64,000 nucleotides of DNA from JBBRHQ01 sp963781345 (GTDB lineage Bacteria; Actinomycetota; Thermoleophilia; Solirubrobacterales; 70-9). The position numbers and the translations under genes were made by a program. Below, one piece after another: positions 48,433 through 56,540 of this stretch (position 1 is the stretch's first letter; each line of letters opens with the position of its first letter). The notes beneath the pieces were generated by a model. The model searched no databases. It saw only the letters and a list, made by a program, of their open reading frames with translations, and was not told where the DNA came from. The stretch is taken from the NCBI GenBank assembly GCA_963781345.1, contig CAWAFQ010000014.1:310001-374000 (forward strand). The letters run 5' to 3'.

Positions 48433-48501
48433 CATGGGATGGGAGGACCCATTCCCGAGCACCCGCCGTGGAGCGCAGGGAATGGTGGGTCCCATCCCAT
48501 G
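48433..48501. repeat. Interrupted palindrome upstream of leuS
   Basis: Outer arms CATGGGATGGGA (48433-48444) and TCCCATCCCATG (48490-48501) are perfect. A 4 by 4 internal loop, inner arms CCATTCCC (48449-48456) and GGGAATGG (48478-48485), and a 21-nt loop complete it. Confidence 0.75.
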
Positions 48502-48504
48502 ACA

Positions 48505-48603
48505 GGACCCGCCGGCCGGGGCCATGGTGCTGCGAGACGGACCCGCGAGCCGGGCCATGGTGCTTCGGGCAGGCCCCGCCGGCCGGGGCCATGGTCCCTC
48601 GAC
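48505..48603. repeat. Three tandem copies of a 33-34-bp repeat upstream of leuS
   Basis: Copies start at 48505, 48539 and 48572. The shared core is GCCGGGGCCATGGTGCT (the middle copy is one G shorter and the last ends in a variant), preceded by GGACCCGC or GGCCCCGC. Each copy carries the palindrome CCATGG. Confidence 0.7.
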
Positions 48604-48623
48604 CCCACGTGTGTGCATATTCG

Positions 48624-48629
48624 TAAGAT
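48624..48629 (+). promoter_or_regulatory. Leaderless -10 box (TAAGAT) of leuS
   Basis: TAAGAT, ten bases before the ATG at 48640. If used, the palindromes upstream would not be in the leuS mRNA. Confidence 0.45.
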
Positions 48630-48639
48630 CGCTTCACGC

Positions 48640-51135
48640 ATGAGCGACTACGACCCGCGGGCGATCGAGCACAAGTGGCAGGAGATCTGGGCCGAGGAGG
48701 GCACCTGGGAGGTCGCCAACCCTGGTGAGCCCGGGTTCGACGACTCAAAGCCGAAGGCCTACGTGCTGGAGATGCTTCCCTACCCGTCGGGAGAGCCCCA
48801 CGTCGGTCACCTCAAGTGCTACGCGGTCGGCGACGCGATCGCCCACTTCCGCCGCCGCCACGGATTCCAGGTGATCCACCCGATGGGCTACGACGCCTTC
48901 GGCCTACCGGCCGAGAACAACGCGATCAAGACGGGCGAGCATCCCCGGGTCGCGACTGAGCGCTCGATCGAGTCGTTCCGGCGCCAGTTCCGCGAGTGGG
49001 GGATATCGCTCGACTGGTCGCGTGAGATCTCGACCCACTCCCCCGACTACTACCGCTGGACACAGTGGATCTTCCTGCGCCTGCTCGAGCGGGGCCTCGC
49101 CTACCGCACGGAGGCGCCGGTGCAGTGGTGTCCGAACGACGCCACGGTGCTCGCCAACGAGCAGGTCGTCGACGGTCGTTGCGAGCGCTGTGGCACCCCG
49201 GTCGAGCAGCGCAGCCTCGAGCAGTGGTTTTTCCGCATCACCGACTACGCCGAGCGGCTCCTCGCCGACTTCGACCGCCTCGACTCCTGGCCCGAGCACG
49301 TGATCACGATGCAGCGCAACTGGATCGGCCGCTCGGTCGGCGCCGGGGTCATCTTCCGCTGCGAGGAGCTCGATGTCGACTTCCCGGTCTTCACCACCCG
49401 CCCCGACACGCTCTTCGGCGCGACCTTCTTCGTCCTCGCCCCCGAGCATCCCGAGGTCGGCCGCCTGGTCGAGGGCACGGCCGCCGAGGGGCCCGTTCGC
49501 GACTACATCAACCAGGTCGCCCGCGACGCCTCCGAGGAGCGCGGCGCCGAGGACCGGCCGAAGACGGGCGTCGCGCTCGGGCGCACCGTCACCAACCCGG
49601 TCAATGGCGAGGAGATACCGATGTTCGTCGCCGACTACGTGCTGATGGACTACGGCACCGGCGCGGTGATGGCGGTGCCGGCGCACGATCAGCGCGACCA
49701 CGACTTCGCGACGACATATGACCTGCCGGTGAGGCAGGTGATCAGTTCGGGCGAAGAAGGCGAGGAGCTTCCATACACCGGCGACGGTGAGATGGTCAAC
49801 TCGGGCCAGTTCGACGGGATGGGCAGCCGCGAGGCGTTCGCCGAGATCGTCGGCTGGCTTCGCGACCAGGGCCGAGGCGAGGACGCCGTCAACTACCGGC
49901 TGCGCGACTGGCTCGTCTCGCGCCAGCGCTACTGGGGGGCGCCGATACCCGTCGTCTACTGCGACCGCTGCGGGATCGTCGCGGTCCCCGACGACCAGCT
50001 CCCGGTCGAGCTCCCCGAGGTCGCCGACTACGCGCCCCAGGGGAAGAGCCCGCTCGAGGCGGCGCAGGACTGGGTCGCGACCGAGTGCCCCGACTGCGGC
50101 GGCCCGGCGCGGCGCGAGACCGACACGATGGACACCTTCGTCGACTCCTCCTGGTACTTCCTGCGCTACCTCGACCCCGGCAACACCGGCGCCCCCTGGG
50201 ATCCCGAGGTCGCCGCCCACTGGATGCCGGTCGACCAGTACATCGGCGGCGTCGAGCACGCGATCCTGCACCTGATGTATGCGCGCTTCTTCACCAAGGC
50301 GCTTACCGACATGGACTACCTCGGGGTCCAGGAGCCGTTCGCAAACCTCTTCGCCCAGGGGATGATCACCCGCGACGGGGCGAAGATGTCGAAGTCGAAG
50401 GGCAACACGGTCAGCCCCTCCGATTACGTCGAGCGCTACGGCGCCGACAGCGCCCGCACCTACATCTGCTTCATGGGCCCGCCCGAGCGCGGCGGCGACT
50501 GGACCGACGAGGGGGTCGAGGGCGTGCACCGGTTCCTGGCGAGGCTGTGGCGGCTGTGCGCGGAGGTGGCGGGGGCACAGAGCGGCGAGGGGAGTGGGGA
50601 GGGCGAGGGCCCGGGCGGCGAGGTTGACGGTGACGGGCTGACGCTGCTGCGAAAGGCGCACTGGGCGATCGACAAGGCGACCCGCGACTTCGAGCGCGGA
50701 TTCCAGTTCAACACGGCGATCGCGGCGGTGATGGAGCTGGTCAACGAGGCATACCGGCTCAAGGACGAGCTCTTTGGCGACCCGGCCGGGATCGAGGCGC
50801 TTCGCTTCGCGACCGTGACCGCTGCGTCGCTGATCCAGCCGTTTGCTCCACACCTCGCCTGCGAGGTCTTCGAGCGCCTCACGTCCTGCGGCCGGCTCTG
50901 GGAGCAGCCCTGGCCGCAGGCCGACCCGGCGCTGCTGCAGAGCGAGACGGTCACCGTCGCGGTCCAGGTCAACGGCAAGCTCCGCGACCGGGTGCAGGCG
51001 CCCTCGGAGGCCTCTGAGGGGGAGCTTCTCGCCCTCGCCAATGCGAGCGAGAACGTCCGCCGCCACCTCGACGGCAAGGAGGTCGTCAAGGAGATCGTGG
51101 TGCCGGGCAAGCTCGTCAACCTCGTGGTGCGCTGA
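48640..51135 (+). CDS. leuS: Leucyl-tRNA synthetase
   Basis: 831-residue class I synthetase. The HIGH-type motif is MLPYPSGEPHVGHLKCYAVG near residue 43, and the KMSKS motif is DGAKMSKSKGNTVSPSDYVE near residue 582. The editing domain includes FTTRPDTLFGATFFVLAPEH and GTGAVMAVPAHDQRDHDF. The zinc-like pairs CPNDATVL/CERCG and CDRCG/CPDCG lie in the insertion region. The C-terminal domain closes with VQVNGKLRDRVQAP. A Gly/Glu-rich linker (GEGSGEGEGPGGE) precedes the anticodon-binding helices. Start ATG at 48640; the open frame upstream to 48400 runs through repeats and is not coding. Confidence 0.97.
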   Translation: MSDYDPRAIEHKWQEIWAEEGTWEVANPGEPGFDDSKPKAYVLEMLPYPSGEPHVGHLKCYAVGDAIAHFRRRHGFQVIHPMGYDAFGLPAENNAIKTGEHPRVATERSIESFRRQFREWGISLDWSREISTHSPDYYRWTQWIFLRLLERGLAYRTEAPVQWCPNDATVLANEQVVDGRCERCGTPVEQRSLEQWFFRITDYAERLLADFDRLDSWPEHVITMQRNWIGRSVGAGVIFRCEELDVDFPVFTTRPDTLFGATFFVLAPEHPEVGRLVEGTAAEGPVRDYINQVARDASEERGAEDRPKTGVALGRTVTNPVNGEEIPMFVADYVLMDYGTGAVMAVPAHDQRDHDFATTYDLPVRQVISSGEEGEELPYTGDGEMVNSGQFDGMGSREAFAEIVGWLRDQGRGEDAVNYRLRDWLVSRQRYWGAPIPVVYCDRCGIVAVPDDQLPVELPEVADYAPQGKSPLEAAQDWVATECPDCGGPARRETDTMDTFVDSSWYFLRYLDPGNTGAPWDPEVAAHWMPVDQYIGGVEHAILHLMYARFFTKALTDMDYLGVQEPFANLFAQGMITRDGAKMSKSKGNTVSPSDYVERYGADSARTYICFMGPPERGGDWTDEGVEGVHRFLARLWRLCAEVAGAQSGEGSGEGEGPGGEVDGDGLTLLRKAHWAIDKATRDFERGFQFNTAIAAVMELVNEAYRLKDELFGDPAGIEALRFATVTAASLIQPFAPHLACEVFERLTSCGRLWEQPWPQADPALLQSETVTVAVQVNGKLRDRVQAPSEASEGELLALANASENVRRHLDGKEVVKEIVVPGKLVNLVVR

Positions 51136-51169
51136 GCGCCGCGACCCGTCCTCTGCTAGAAGTCGCGCC

Positions 51170-51568
51170 GTGCTTGTCAGGCGACTTGAGGAGGCGGCCG
51201 TCGAGGACTGGCACCGCCTGCGCACGCGGATTCTCATGGATGCCGGCGAGCTGGGGTCCCGAAACCTCTCGGTCACCTGGCTCGAGGTCCCCGGCGGCAC
51301 CGAGCAGACCCTGCACTCCGACGAGGAGGCCGAGCAGGTCTACGTCGTCGTCCGCGGCTCGGGGCGGATGTCGGTCGCCGGCGATAACGAGGAGGTCGGC
51401 GAGGGCGACCTGATCCTCGTCCCTCCGGCCACGGACCACTCGATCTCAAACGCCGGCAGCGAGGACCTCGCCCTGCTCTCGATCCAGTCACCGCCGGTCG
51501 CGGCGTCGGAGCTCTACGGCGCCCGGCTAGCCGAGTCGGCCGGCTACGACGACGAGGACGAGTTCTAG
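51170..51568 (+). CDS. Cupin-domain protein
   Basis: 132-residue single-domain cupin (VTWLEVPGGTEQTLHSDEEA, then EQVYVVVRGSGRMSVAG and EVGEGDLILVPPATDHSISN), with metal-ligand candidates in HSDEEAEQV and the later DHS. It may be a small enzyme or a ligand-binding protein; the substrate is unknown. The start is GTG at 51170, eight bases after TAGAAG (51157-51162), an imperfect leaderless box. It lies 34 bases after leuS. Confidence 0.8.
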   Translation: MLVRRLEEAAVEDWHRLRTRILMDAGELGSRNLSVTWLEVPGGTEQTLHSDEEAEQVYVVVRGSGRMSVAGDNEEVGEGDLILVPPATDHSISNAGSEDLALLSIQSPPVAASELYGARLAESAGYDDEDEF

Positions 51569-51627
51569 GCGATTCGCGTTTCACCTGAGTAACCGAATCG
51601 GCACGTTCTGCGCGCGACGCGGGCACC

Positions 51628-51645
51628 GGGAGGCGCCAACCTCCC
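51628..51645 (+). promoter_or_regulatory. Hairpin just before the comEA start
   Basis: GGGAGG (51628-51633), loop CGCCAA, CCTCCC (51640-51645), four bases before the ATG at 51650. GGGAGG is the only Shine-Dalgarno-like sequence here, and the stem would hide it; its distance to the ATG is longer than usual. Confidence 0.4.
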
Positions 51646-51649
51646 AGCC

Positions 51650-52255
51650 ATGCCAGAGGTCTCGCATTCTCAGATCGCCGTCTACGGCGCCGTTGCGGTC
51701 GCGCTGCTGCTGATCGGCGCCCGTGCGATCCGGGCCGAGGGGAGCGGCTCCGGTGACCGGGGCGGCTGGGATTCGGCCCCGTCGGCCTCCTCCTCGCCCT
51801 CCTTCGCTGTCAGCGGCCAGGGTTCCGGTGACGTCGTCATCGACGTCGCCGGCGGGGTCGAGCGCCCGGGCGTCTACCGGCTGCCCGCCGGCGCCCGGGT
51901 CGTCGATGCCGTCCGCCGGGCGGGGGGCCCGCTTCCGCGTGCCGTGCTTGGCGCCGTCAACCGCGCGGCGCGGCTCGCCGACGGCCAGCAGGTGGTCATC
52001 CCCGAGCGCGCTCCCGGGGCCGCCGGCGCAACAGCCGCCACCGGCGCGGCCGCCGCCGGAGACGGACCGATCTCCCTGGGCACCGCCACCGCCGAGCAGC
52101 TCGACACGATCGACGGGATCGGGCCGGTGACCGCGGCGAGCATCGTCGAGTACCGCGACCAGCACGGTGGCCTCGCCTCGGTCGAGCAGCTCGACCAGGT
52201 GAGCGGGATCGGTCCGGCGACGATGGAGGCCCTGCGATCGCGGCTTCAGCCCTGA
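51650..52255 (+). CDS. comEA: ComEA-type DNA-uptake protein
   Basis: 201 residues. One membrane helix near the N-terminus (IAVYGAVAVALLLIGARAIR), a SLBB-type domain (VVIDVAGGVERPGVYRLPAG, RAARLADGQQVVIPE), an Ala/Gly linker, and a C-terminal helix-hairpin-helix pair (LGTATAEQLDTIDGIGPVTA, LDQVSGIGPATMEALR) that binds double-stranded DNA. It is the DNA receptor of natural transformation and is encoded right before comEC. Confidence 0.92.
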   Translation: MPEVSHSQIAVYGAVAVALLLIGARAIRAEGSGSGDRGGWDSAPSASSSPSFAVSGQGSGDVVIDVAGGVERPGVYRLPAGARVVDAVRRAGGPLPRAVLGAVNRAARLADGQQVVIPERAPGAAGATAATGAAAAGDGPISLGTATAEQLDTIDGIGPVTAASIVEYRDQHGGLASVEQLDQVSGIGPATMEALRSRLQP

Positions 52256-52264
52256 TCGCTCGCG

Positions 52265-54733
52265 ATGGGTGCCGGTCCGCGTCTGGCCGTGCTCGGCGGC
52301 CTCACCGCGGGGCTGGCGGTCTCGCCGATTGCGCCGGGGGCCGGCGGTCGGATCGAGGCGCTCGCGGCCGTCCTCGCCACCGTGGCGGTGATCCTGCTGC
52401 GCCCCCGCACAGGATCGGCGCAGGCGGCCTGGCTGGCGCTTCTGGCGGGTGCCGCATCCCTCATCGGCCTGGTGGCGGGTGTCGCGCGCCTGGGATCGAT
52501 CGACGCCGGCGCCTACTCCGGGGCACCGGGATCCGAGGCCGCGGTCGAAGGGAGCGTCGTCTCGGTCCCGAGGCGCTCCGACGGGGCCGTCAGGGTCGCG
52601 GTGCAGACTGCGGATGGGCGCCTGCTGGTGGAGTCGCCGGAGCCGGTCGCCGACCTTCCGATCGGCACCGGTGTGCGGGCCTCCGGGCGGCTCGCGAGGC
52701 CCCCCGACTACTACCGCGCGACGCTGCGGCGCCAGGGCATCTCGACCCTCCTGCGGGCTCGGAGGATCACGCTCACCGGAGCATTGCGCGGCGGCATCGC
52801 CGGGCGGCTCGACGCGATCCGCGACCGGGCCGCAGCCGGTCTGGGGGAGGGTATGCCGGCGCGCGAGGCCGCCCTCGCGCGAGGTTTCGTCCTCGGCCAG
52901 GACGACAGCATCGACGGGGAGACGGTGCTCGATTTCCGTCGCTCCGGCCTCAGCCATCTGCTCGCCGTCTCCGGCCAGAACGTCGTCCTCCTCGCCCTCC
53001 TGGCCGCGCCTCTGATGGCGGCTCTCGGCATCGCCCTGCGGGCGCGGCTTCTCTGGACCTGCGCCCTGATCGCGGTATACGTGCCCCTTGCCGGCGGCGG
53101 TCCGTCGATTCAGCGCGCCGGGGTCATGGGCGCGGCCGGAATCCTGGCGGCGCTCGCGGGGCGCCCGGCGTCGCGCGCCTACGCGCTGCTGCTCGCCGCC
53201 ACGGTGACGCTGGCGCTCAACCCGCGCACCAGCGGCGACGTCGGCTGGCAGCTCAGCTTCGCCGCCGTCGCCGGGATCTTCCTGCTCGCGGGGCCGATCC
53301 GCGCAGCGCTGACGCCGCGACGCGGCGCCGCGGGCCGCGCCGGCGCCGAGGGCTGGCGCCGCGCCCTCGCCGAGGGCGCGGCGGTCACGATCGCGGCGAC
53401 GATCGCGACGGCGCCGCTTATCGCCCACCACTTCGGCACCCTCTCGCTGACCTCACTGCTCGCGAACCTGCTGGCGCTGCCCGCGGTCGCCCCGGCGATG
53501 TGGCTGGGGATGATCTCGGCGGCGCTCGCACAGATCCCGGGCTTCCCGCTGGCGCCGGTCAACTTCGTCAACTCGCTGCTGCTCGGCTACATCGCCCAGA
53601 TCGCCGCCTGGCTCGGGCGCCCCTCCTGGGCCCAGGTCAACGTCGGTCTCGGCGGCCCGCTCGAGGTCGCCGCCGCCTACGTGGTCCTGCTGGCGGCGAC
53701 GGGGACGGGGTTGCGGGCGCTGGCCCGCAGATCGGCGGGGGGCGAGTCGACGGCTCCGCCCCGGCGGCCAGCTGCACCCGAGCGAGGGGCTCGACCCGAG
53801 CGGACGGCCCGACCCCAGCGGCCAGGTGCACACGAGCGAGGGGCTCGACCCGAGCGGACGGGACGATCCCCGCGGACCGGGCCACCGCCGCTTACCGGGC
53901 GGCGCTGGGCGGTCACCGCCCTCGTCGCCGCAGCGGCCGCAGCGCTGGCCTTCGTCACCCTCGCCGGCGGAGGCGCATCGGACGGCCCGCCGCGAGTGGG
54001 CCTGCGGGTCCGTGTCCTCGACATCGGGCAGGGCGACGCGATCCTGCTGCAGCCGGCCCGCTCCTCGCCGATCCTTGTCGACGGGGGTCCTCCCGGCGAC
54101 GACCTCGCCCAGAAGCTGCGCTCGGCGGGAGTCGACACCCTCGCCGCGGCGATCGTCACCCACGACCAATCCGATCACGCCGGTGGCATCCGCGAGATCC
54201 TCGGTGATCTGCCCATCCACAGGCTCGTCTACGCCGAGGCCGGCAGGGGGCTCCTGGGAGAAGCCAATCGCGCTGGTGCCGAGCCCTACGGCGTTGCCGC
54301 GGGCAGCGAGATTCGCTCGGGGGCGCTGCGGATCGAGGTGCTCTGGCCGCCCCGCTCGCCGCTCGAGCGCCCGCCGCCCGGGTCCGACCCCAACGCCGCC
54401 TCGCTCGTGCTGCTGGCCCGGTGGCGAGGCTTCTCGATGCTGCTCACCGGCGACGCCGAGGCAGAGGCGGTCCCGATCGACCCCGGTCCGGTCGATGTCC
54501 TCAAGGTCTCGCATCACGGAAGCGAGGACGCCGGCCTCGAGGCGCTACTGGACCGCACCGTCCCCTCGCTGGCGGTCGTCTCTGTCGGTGAGGACAATCC
54601 CTACGGACACCCCGTCCCGTCCACGCTCGCGACCCTTCGCTCACGCCGGATCAGGGTGATGCGCACCGACCGCGACGGCACCGTGGTGATCGACGTGACC
54701 CGCGGCCGCTTCGCCGCCGAGGGCGCCGGGTAG
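52265..54733 (+). CDS. comEC: ComEC/Rec2 DNA-uptake channel
   Basis: 822-residue polytopic protein. The N-terminal region has helices and an OB-like domain (GSVVSVPRRSDGAVRVAVQT). The competence domain includes LDFRRSGLSHLLAVSGQNVV and SIQRAGVMGAAGILAALAGR. The C-terminal metallo-beta-lactamase-like domain has VLDIGQGDAILLQPA, THDQSDHAGGI and LLTGDAEAEAV; the HxHxDH motif is altered to HDQSDH. A linker of two 18-residue repeats (ERGARPERTARPQRPGAH-like, 54-bp DNA period at 53779 and 53833) precedes the last membrane helix. It carries one DNA strand across the membrane. Confidence 0.92.
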   Translation: MGAGPRLAVLGGLTAGLAVSPIAPGAGGRIEALAAVLATVAVILLRPRTGSAQAAWLALLAGAASLIGLVAGVARLGSIDAGAYSGAPGSEAAVEGSVVSVPRRSDGAVRVAVQTADGRLLVESPEPVADLPIGTGVRASGRLARPPDYYRATLRRQGISTLLRARRITLTGALRGGIAGRLDAIRDRAAAGLGEGMPAREAALARGFVLGQDDSIDGETVLDFRRSGLSHLLAVSGQNVVLLALLAAPLMAALGIALRARLLWTCALIAVYVPLAGGGPSIQRAGVMGAAGILAALAGRPASRAYALLLAATVTLALNPRTSGDVGWQLSFAAVAGIFLLAGPIRAALTPRRGAAGRAGAEGWRRALAEGAAVTIAATIATAPLIAHHFGTLSLTSLLANLLALPAVAPAMWLGMISAALAQIPGFPLAPVNFVNSLLLGYIAQIAAWLGRPSWAQVNVGLGGPLEVAAAYVVLLAATGTGLRALARRSAGGESTAPPRRPAAPERGARPERTARPQRPGAHERGARPERTGRSPRTGPPPLTGRRWAVTALVAAAAAALAFVTLAGGGASDGPPRVGLRVRVLDIGQGDAILLQPARSSPILVDGGPPGDDLAQKLRSAGVDTLAAAIVTHDQSDHAGGIREILGDLPIHRLVYAEAGRGLLGEANRAGAEPYGVAAGSEIRSGALRIEVLWPPRSPLERPPPGSDPNAASLVLLARWRGFSMLLTGDAEAEAVPIDPGPVDVLKVSHHGSEDAGLEALLDRTVPSLAVVSVGEDNPYGHPVPSTLATLRSRRIRVMRTDRDGTVVIDVTRGRFAAEGAG

Positions 54734-54892
54734 TCGGCTGAGCGCCGGCTTCCGACACCGGGTGGCCGACTGAGCGCCGGGTGGGCCGGCTGAGCCGGGT
54801 GCCCATCTGAGCGCTCGATGGTCGACGGAACGCCGGGTACTCAGCGGATTCGACGACGGTTAGCTGACTGCCCCCGCGAATAGACTCGCGCC
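54734..54892. repeat. Degenerate repeats between comEC and holA
   Basis: Four decaying copies of CCGRCTGAGCGCCGG at 54735-54748, 54766-54780, 54786-54798 and 54803-54814, with irregular spacing, fill most of this 159-bp gap. The last part holds the holA box TAGACT. Confidence 0.5.
54881..54886 (+). promoter_or_regulatory. Leaderless -10 box (TAGACT) of holA
   Basis: TAGACT, six bases before GTG at 54893. Confidence 0.55.
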
Positions 54893-55873
54893 GTGGCCGA
54901 CAGCATGCTCCCCGCCTACCTGATCGCCGGCACCGACACCGCGAAGATCGACGCCACCCGTGCCCGGCTTCGCTCGCGGGCGGAGTCGGAGGGCGGGGCG
55001 GGGGCGCTCGAGGTCTTCGACCCGCCCGAGGGGCGGGGGGCGCCGAGCTCCGATGCGCTGATCGGCTCGATCCCGGCGATGTCGCTGACCGACTCGCGCC
55101 GCTATCTCTTGGTCGACGGCGCCGAGCGCTGGCGCGAGCCGCAGCAGCGCGAGGTCGCGGAGGCGCTCTTGGCGATGCCACCGGACCTGACGATCGTCCT
55201 CATCTGTCGCGGCAAGGCGCCGGCGGCTCTCTCGAAGGCGGTCGAGGCCGCGGGCGGCGAGGTGCGCGTCTACGAGGCTCCTCGCCCGAAGGAGATCCCG
55301 GCGAAGCTGGTCGCCGGCGCGCGGGCGCGCGGGTTCCGGCTCGAGCCGGCGGCGGCCCGCATCCTGGTCGAGCGCATGGGGTCGAGCTCGGTGCGGCTCG
55401 GCAACGAGCTCGACCGCCTAGCCCTCTGGGCCGGGCGCGATGGCGAGGTCACCGAGGGGGACCTCGAGTCGATGGTCTCCGACACCTCAGAGGCGGTCGC
55501 CTGGTCGCTCTCGGACGCACTGATCGAGCGTGATCCCGGCCGCACCCTGGAGATTTCCGAGCGCCTCGTCTCCCAGGGGGAGAACGTGACCGGCCTGATC
55601 TACGCGCTCGCCTCGCGACTTCGCAAGGCGAGCCAGGCGGTGGCGCAGCTCGAGAAGGGGATCGCGCCGAAGAAGGTGGAGGCCGGGCTCGGCATGCACC
55701 CATACGCTGCGAAGCTCCTCGTCGGGCGCCTGCGCAACGTCAGCTCCGATGAGCTGCGCGAGGCGACGATGGCCCTCGCCGACCTCGAGGTCTGGTCTCG
55801 TGGCGGAGCGGAGTACGGCGACGGCCTGGCGCTGACTCTGGCGCTTCGCCGCGCCGCCGGCGCCGCGGTCTGA
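54893..55873 (+). CDS. holA: DNA polymerase III subunit delta
   Basis: 326-residue clamp-loader subunit that opens the sliding clamp. The AAA+-like N-terminal domain starts LPAYLIAGTDTAKIDATRAR. LTDSRRYLLVDGAERWREPQ, MGSSSVRLGNELDRLALWAG and the C-terminal collar (GMHPYAAKLLVGRLRNVSSD) follow the family order. As usual for delta, no working P-loop is present. The GTG at 54893 follows TAGACT by six bases. The comEA-comEC-holA order is widespread in bacteria. Confidence 0.93.
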   Translation: MADSMLPAYLIAGTDTAKIDATRARLRSRAESEGGAGALEVFDPPEGRGAPSSDALIGSIPAMSLTDSRRYLLVDGAERWREPQQREVAEALLAMPPDLTIVLICRGKAPAALSKAVEAAGGEVRVYEAPRPKEIPAKLVAGARARGFRLEPAAARILVERMGSSSVRLGNELDRLALWAGRDGEVTEGDLESMVSDTSEAVAWSLSDALIERDPGRTLEISERLVSQGENVTGLIYALASRLRKASQAVAQLEKGIAPKKVEAGLGMHPYAAKLLVGRLRNVSSDELREATMALADLEVWSRGGAEYGDGLALTLALRRAAGAAV

Positions 55874-55987
55874 TCGCTGCGGGTCTCGGCTGCGAGCGGG
55901 GGGCCAGGTGTGAGTTGCCTGATCGCCCTGGGTAGAGGTCGCATGGCGACCCCAAGGCAGGGCGCTGGTGAAGTTGGTGCTCTGTCC

Positions 55988-56203
55988 CTAGCCGCGACCG
56001 CGGCGCCCGGCGAACCAGCCGGCAAGGGCGCCGAGGCCGAAGAAGAGCAGGATCACGATCAGCAGCGACGTGTCCCAGGTGCCGATGATCCAGTGGACAC
56101 GCACCGAGTCGAGGTTGAGGACGGCGAAGAGGACGGCGATCACGACCAGCGTCCAGATCAGCGCGGTGTGGGCGGACCCGCGCTTCTTGCCCTCGCCGCT
56201 CAC
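55988..56203 (-). CDS. LapA-domain membrane protein
   Basis: 71 residues with two helices (LIWTLVVIAVLFAVLNLDSV and LLIVILLFFGLGALAGWFAG) separated by the typical RVHWIIGTWDT turn of the lipopolysaccharide-assembly LapA/DUF1049 group. The head and tail are basic. In actinobacteria these proteins have no known link to lipopolysaccharide. The start is GTG at 56203, 16 bases after the rpsT stop, so the two genes probably share a transcript. Confidence 0.82.
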   Translation of the reverse strand: MSGEGKKRGSAHTALIWTLVVIAVLFAVLNLDSVRVHWIIGTWDTSLLIVILLFFGLGALAGWFAGRRGRG

Positions 56204-56219
56204 CTCGCGTCTGCTCGCC

Positions 56220-56480
56220 TCAGGCGCCGGCGGCGATCCGGGCCGCGCGAGACTTCTTGCGGGCGCCGTTGCGGGCGTGCAGGGCGCCCCGCTGGACCGC
56301 CTTGTCGATCCGCGAAACCAGGGCCCGGTGCTCGGCCTCGAGCGCCTCGGCGTCGCTCTCTTCGGCGACCTTCTCGAGACGGCGGAAATGGGTCTTGACA
56401 GCGCTCGTCAGGCGTCGATTTTCGACGCGCTCGCGTTCGCTGCGTAGGATCCGCTTCTTCTGTGAGGCTATGTTGGCCAT
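56220..56480 (-). CDS. rpsT: 30S ribosomal protein S20
   Basis: 86 residues, Lys/Arg/Ala-rich helical protein that binds 16S rRNA. MANIASQKKRILRSERERVE, SAVKTHFRRLEKVAEE and the C-terminal GALHARNGARKKSRAARIAA are typical. Start ATG at 56480. A TATAGT box on this strand near 56531-56536 lies about 50 bases upstream. rpsT next to holA is a common arrangement. Confidence 0.96.
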   Translation of the reverse strand: MANIASQKKRILRSERERVENRRLTSAVKTHFRRLEKVAEESDAEALEAEHRALVSRIDKAVQRGALHARNGARKKSRAARIAAGA

Positions 56481-56530
56481 GGTCGTGTGCCTGAGCGGGC
56501 GGGACTCCCCACGCGATCCGGCGATCGCCG

Positions 56531-56538
56531 ACTATAGC
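56531..56538. promoter_or_regulatory. Overlapping divergent -10 boxes of rpsT and murJ
   Basis: ACTATAGC gives TATAGT on the minus strand (towards rpsT) and TATAGC on the plus strand, two bases before the murJ GTG. One AT-rich spot would serve both directions, so polymerase could bind only one way at a time. Confidence 0.45.
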
Positions 56539-56540
56539 GA

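Larger units (their letters stand above)
48107..48639. other. Palindrome-rich non-coding region before leuS
   Basis: 533 bp without a supported gene. It holds a terminator-like hairpin (48161), a giant two-part palindrome (48222-48320), an interrupted palindrome (48433-48501) and three direct repeats of about 34 bp (48505-48603), ending in the leuS leaderless box. Frames on both strands are open but low-complexity. Confidence 0.8.

Noticed and set aside
48107..48639. T-box or leucine attenuator leader for leuS
   Set aside because: GGTGGGTCCC near 48485 recalls the T-box AGGGTGGNACCGCG, but the ACCGCG part and the specifier-stem layout are missing, and the leaderless box at 48624 would exclude the region from the mRNA.
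48904..51300. 798-residue open frame antisense to leuS
   Set aside because: leuS is complete with all motifs. The antisense frame is a codon-bias shadow without recognisable domains.
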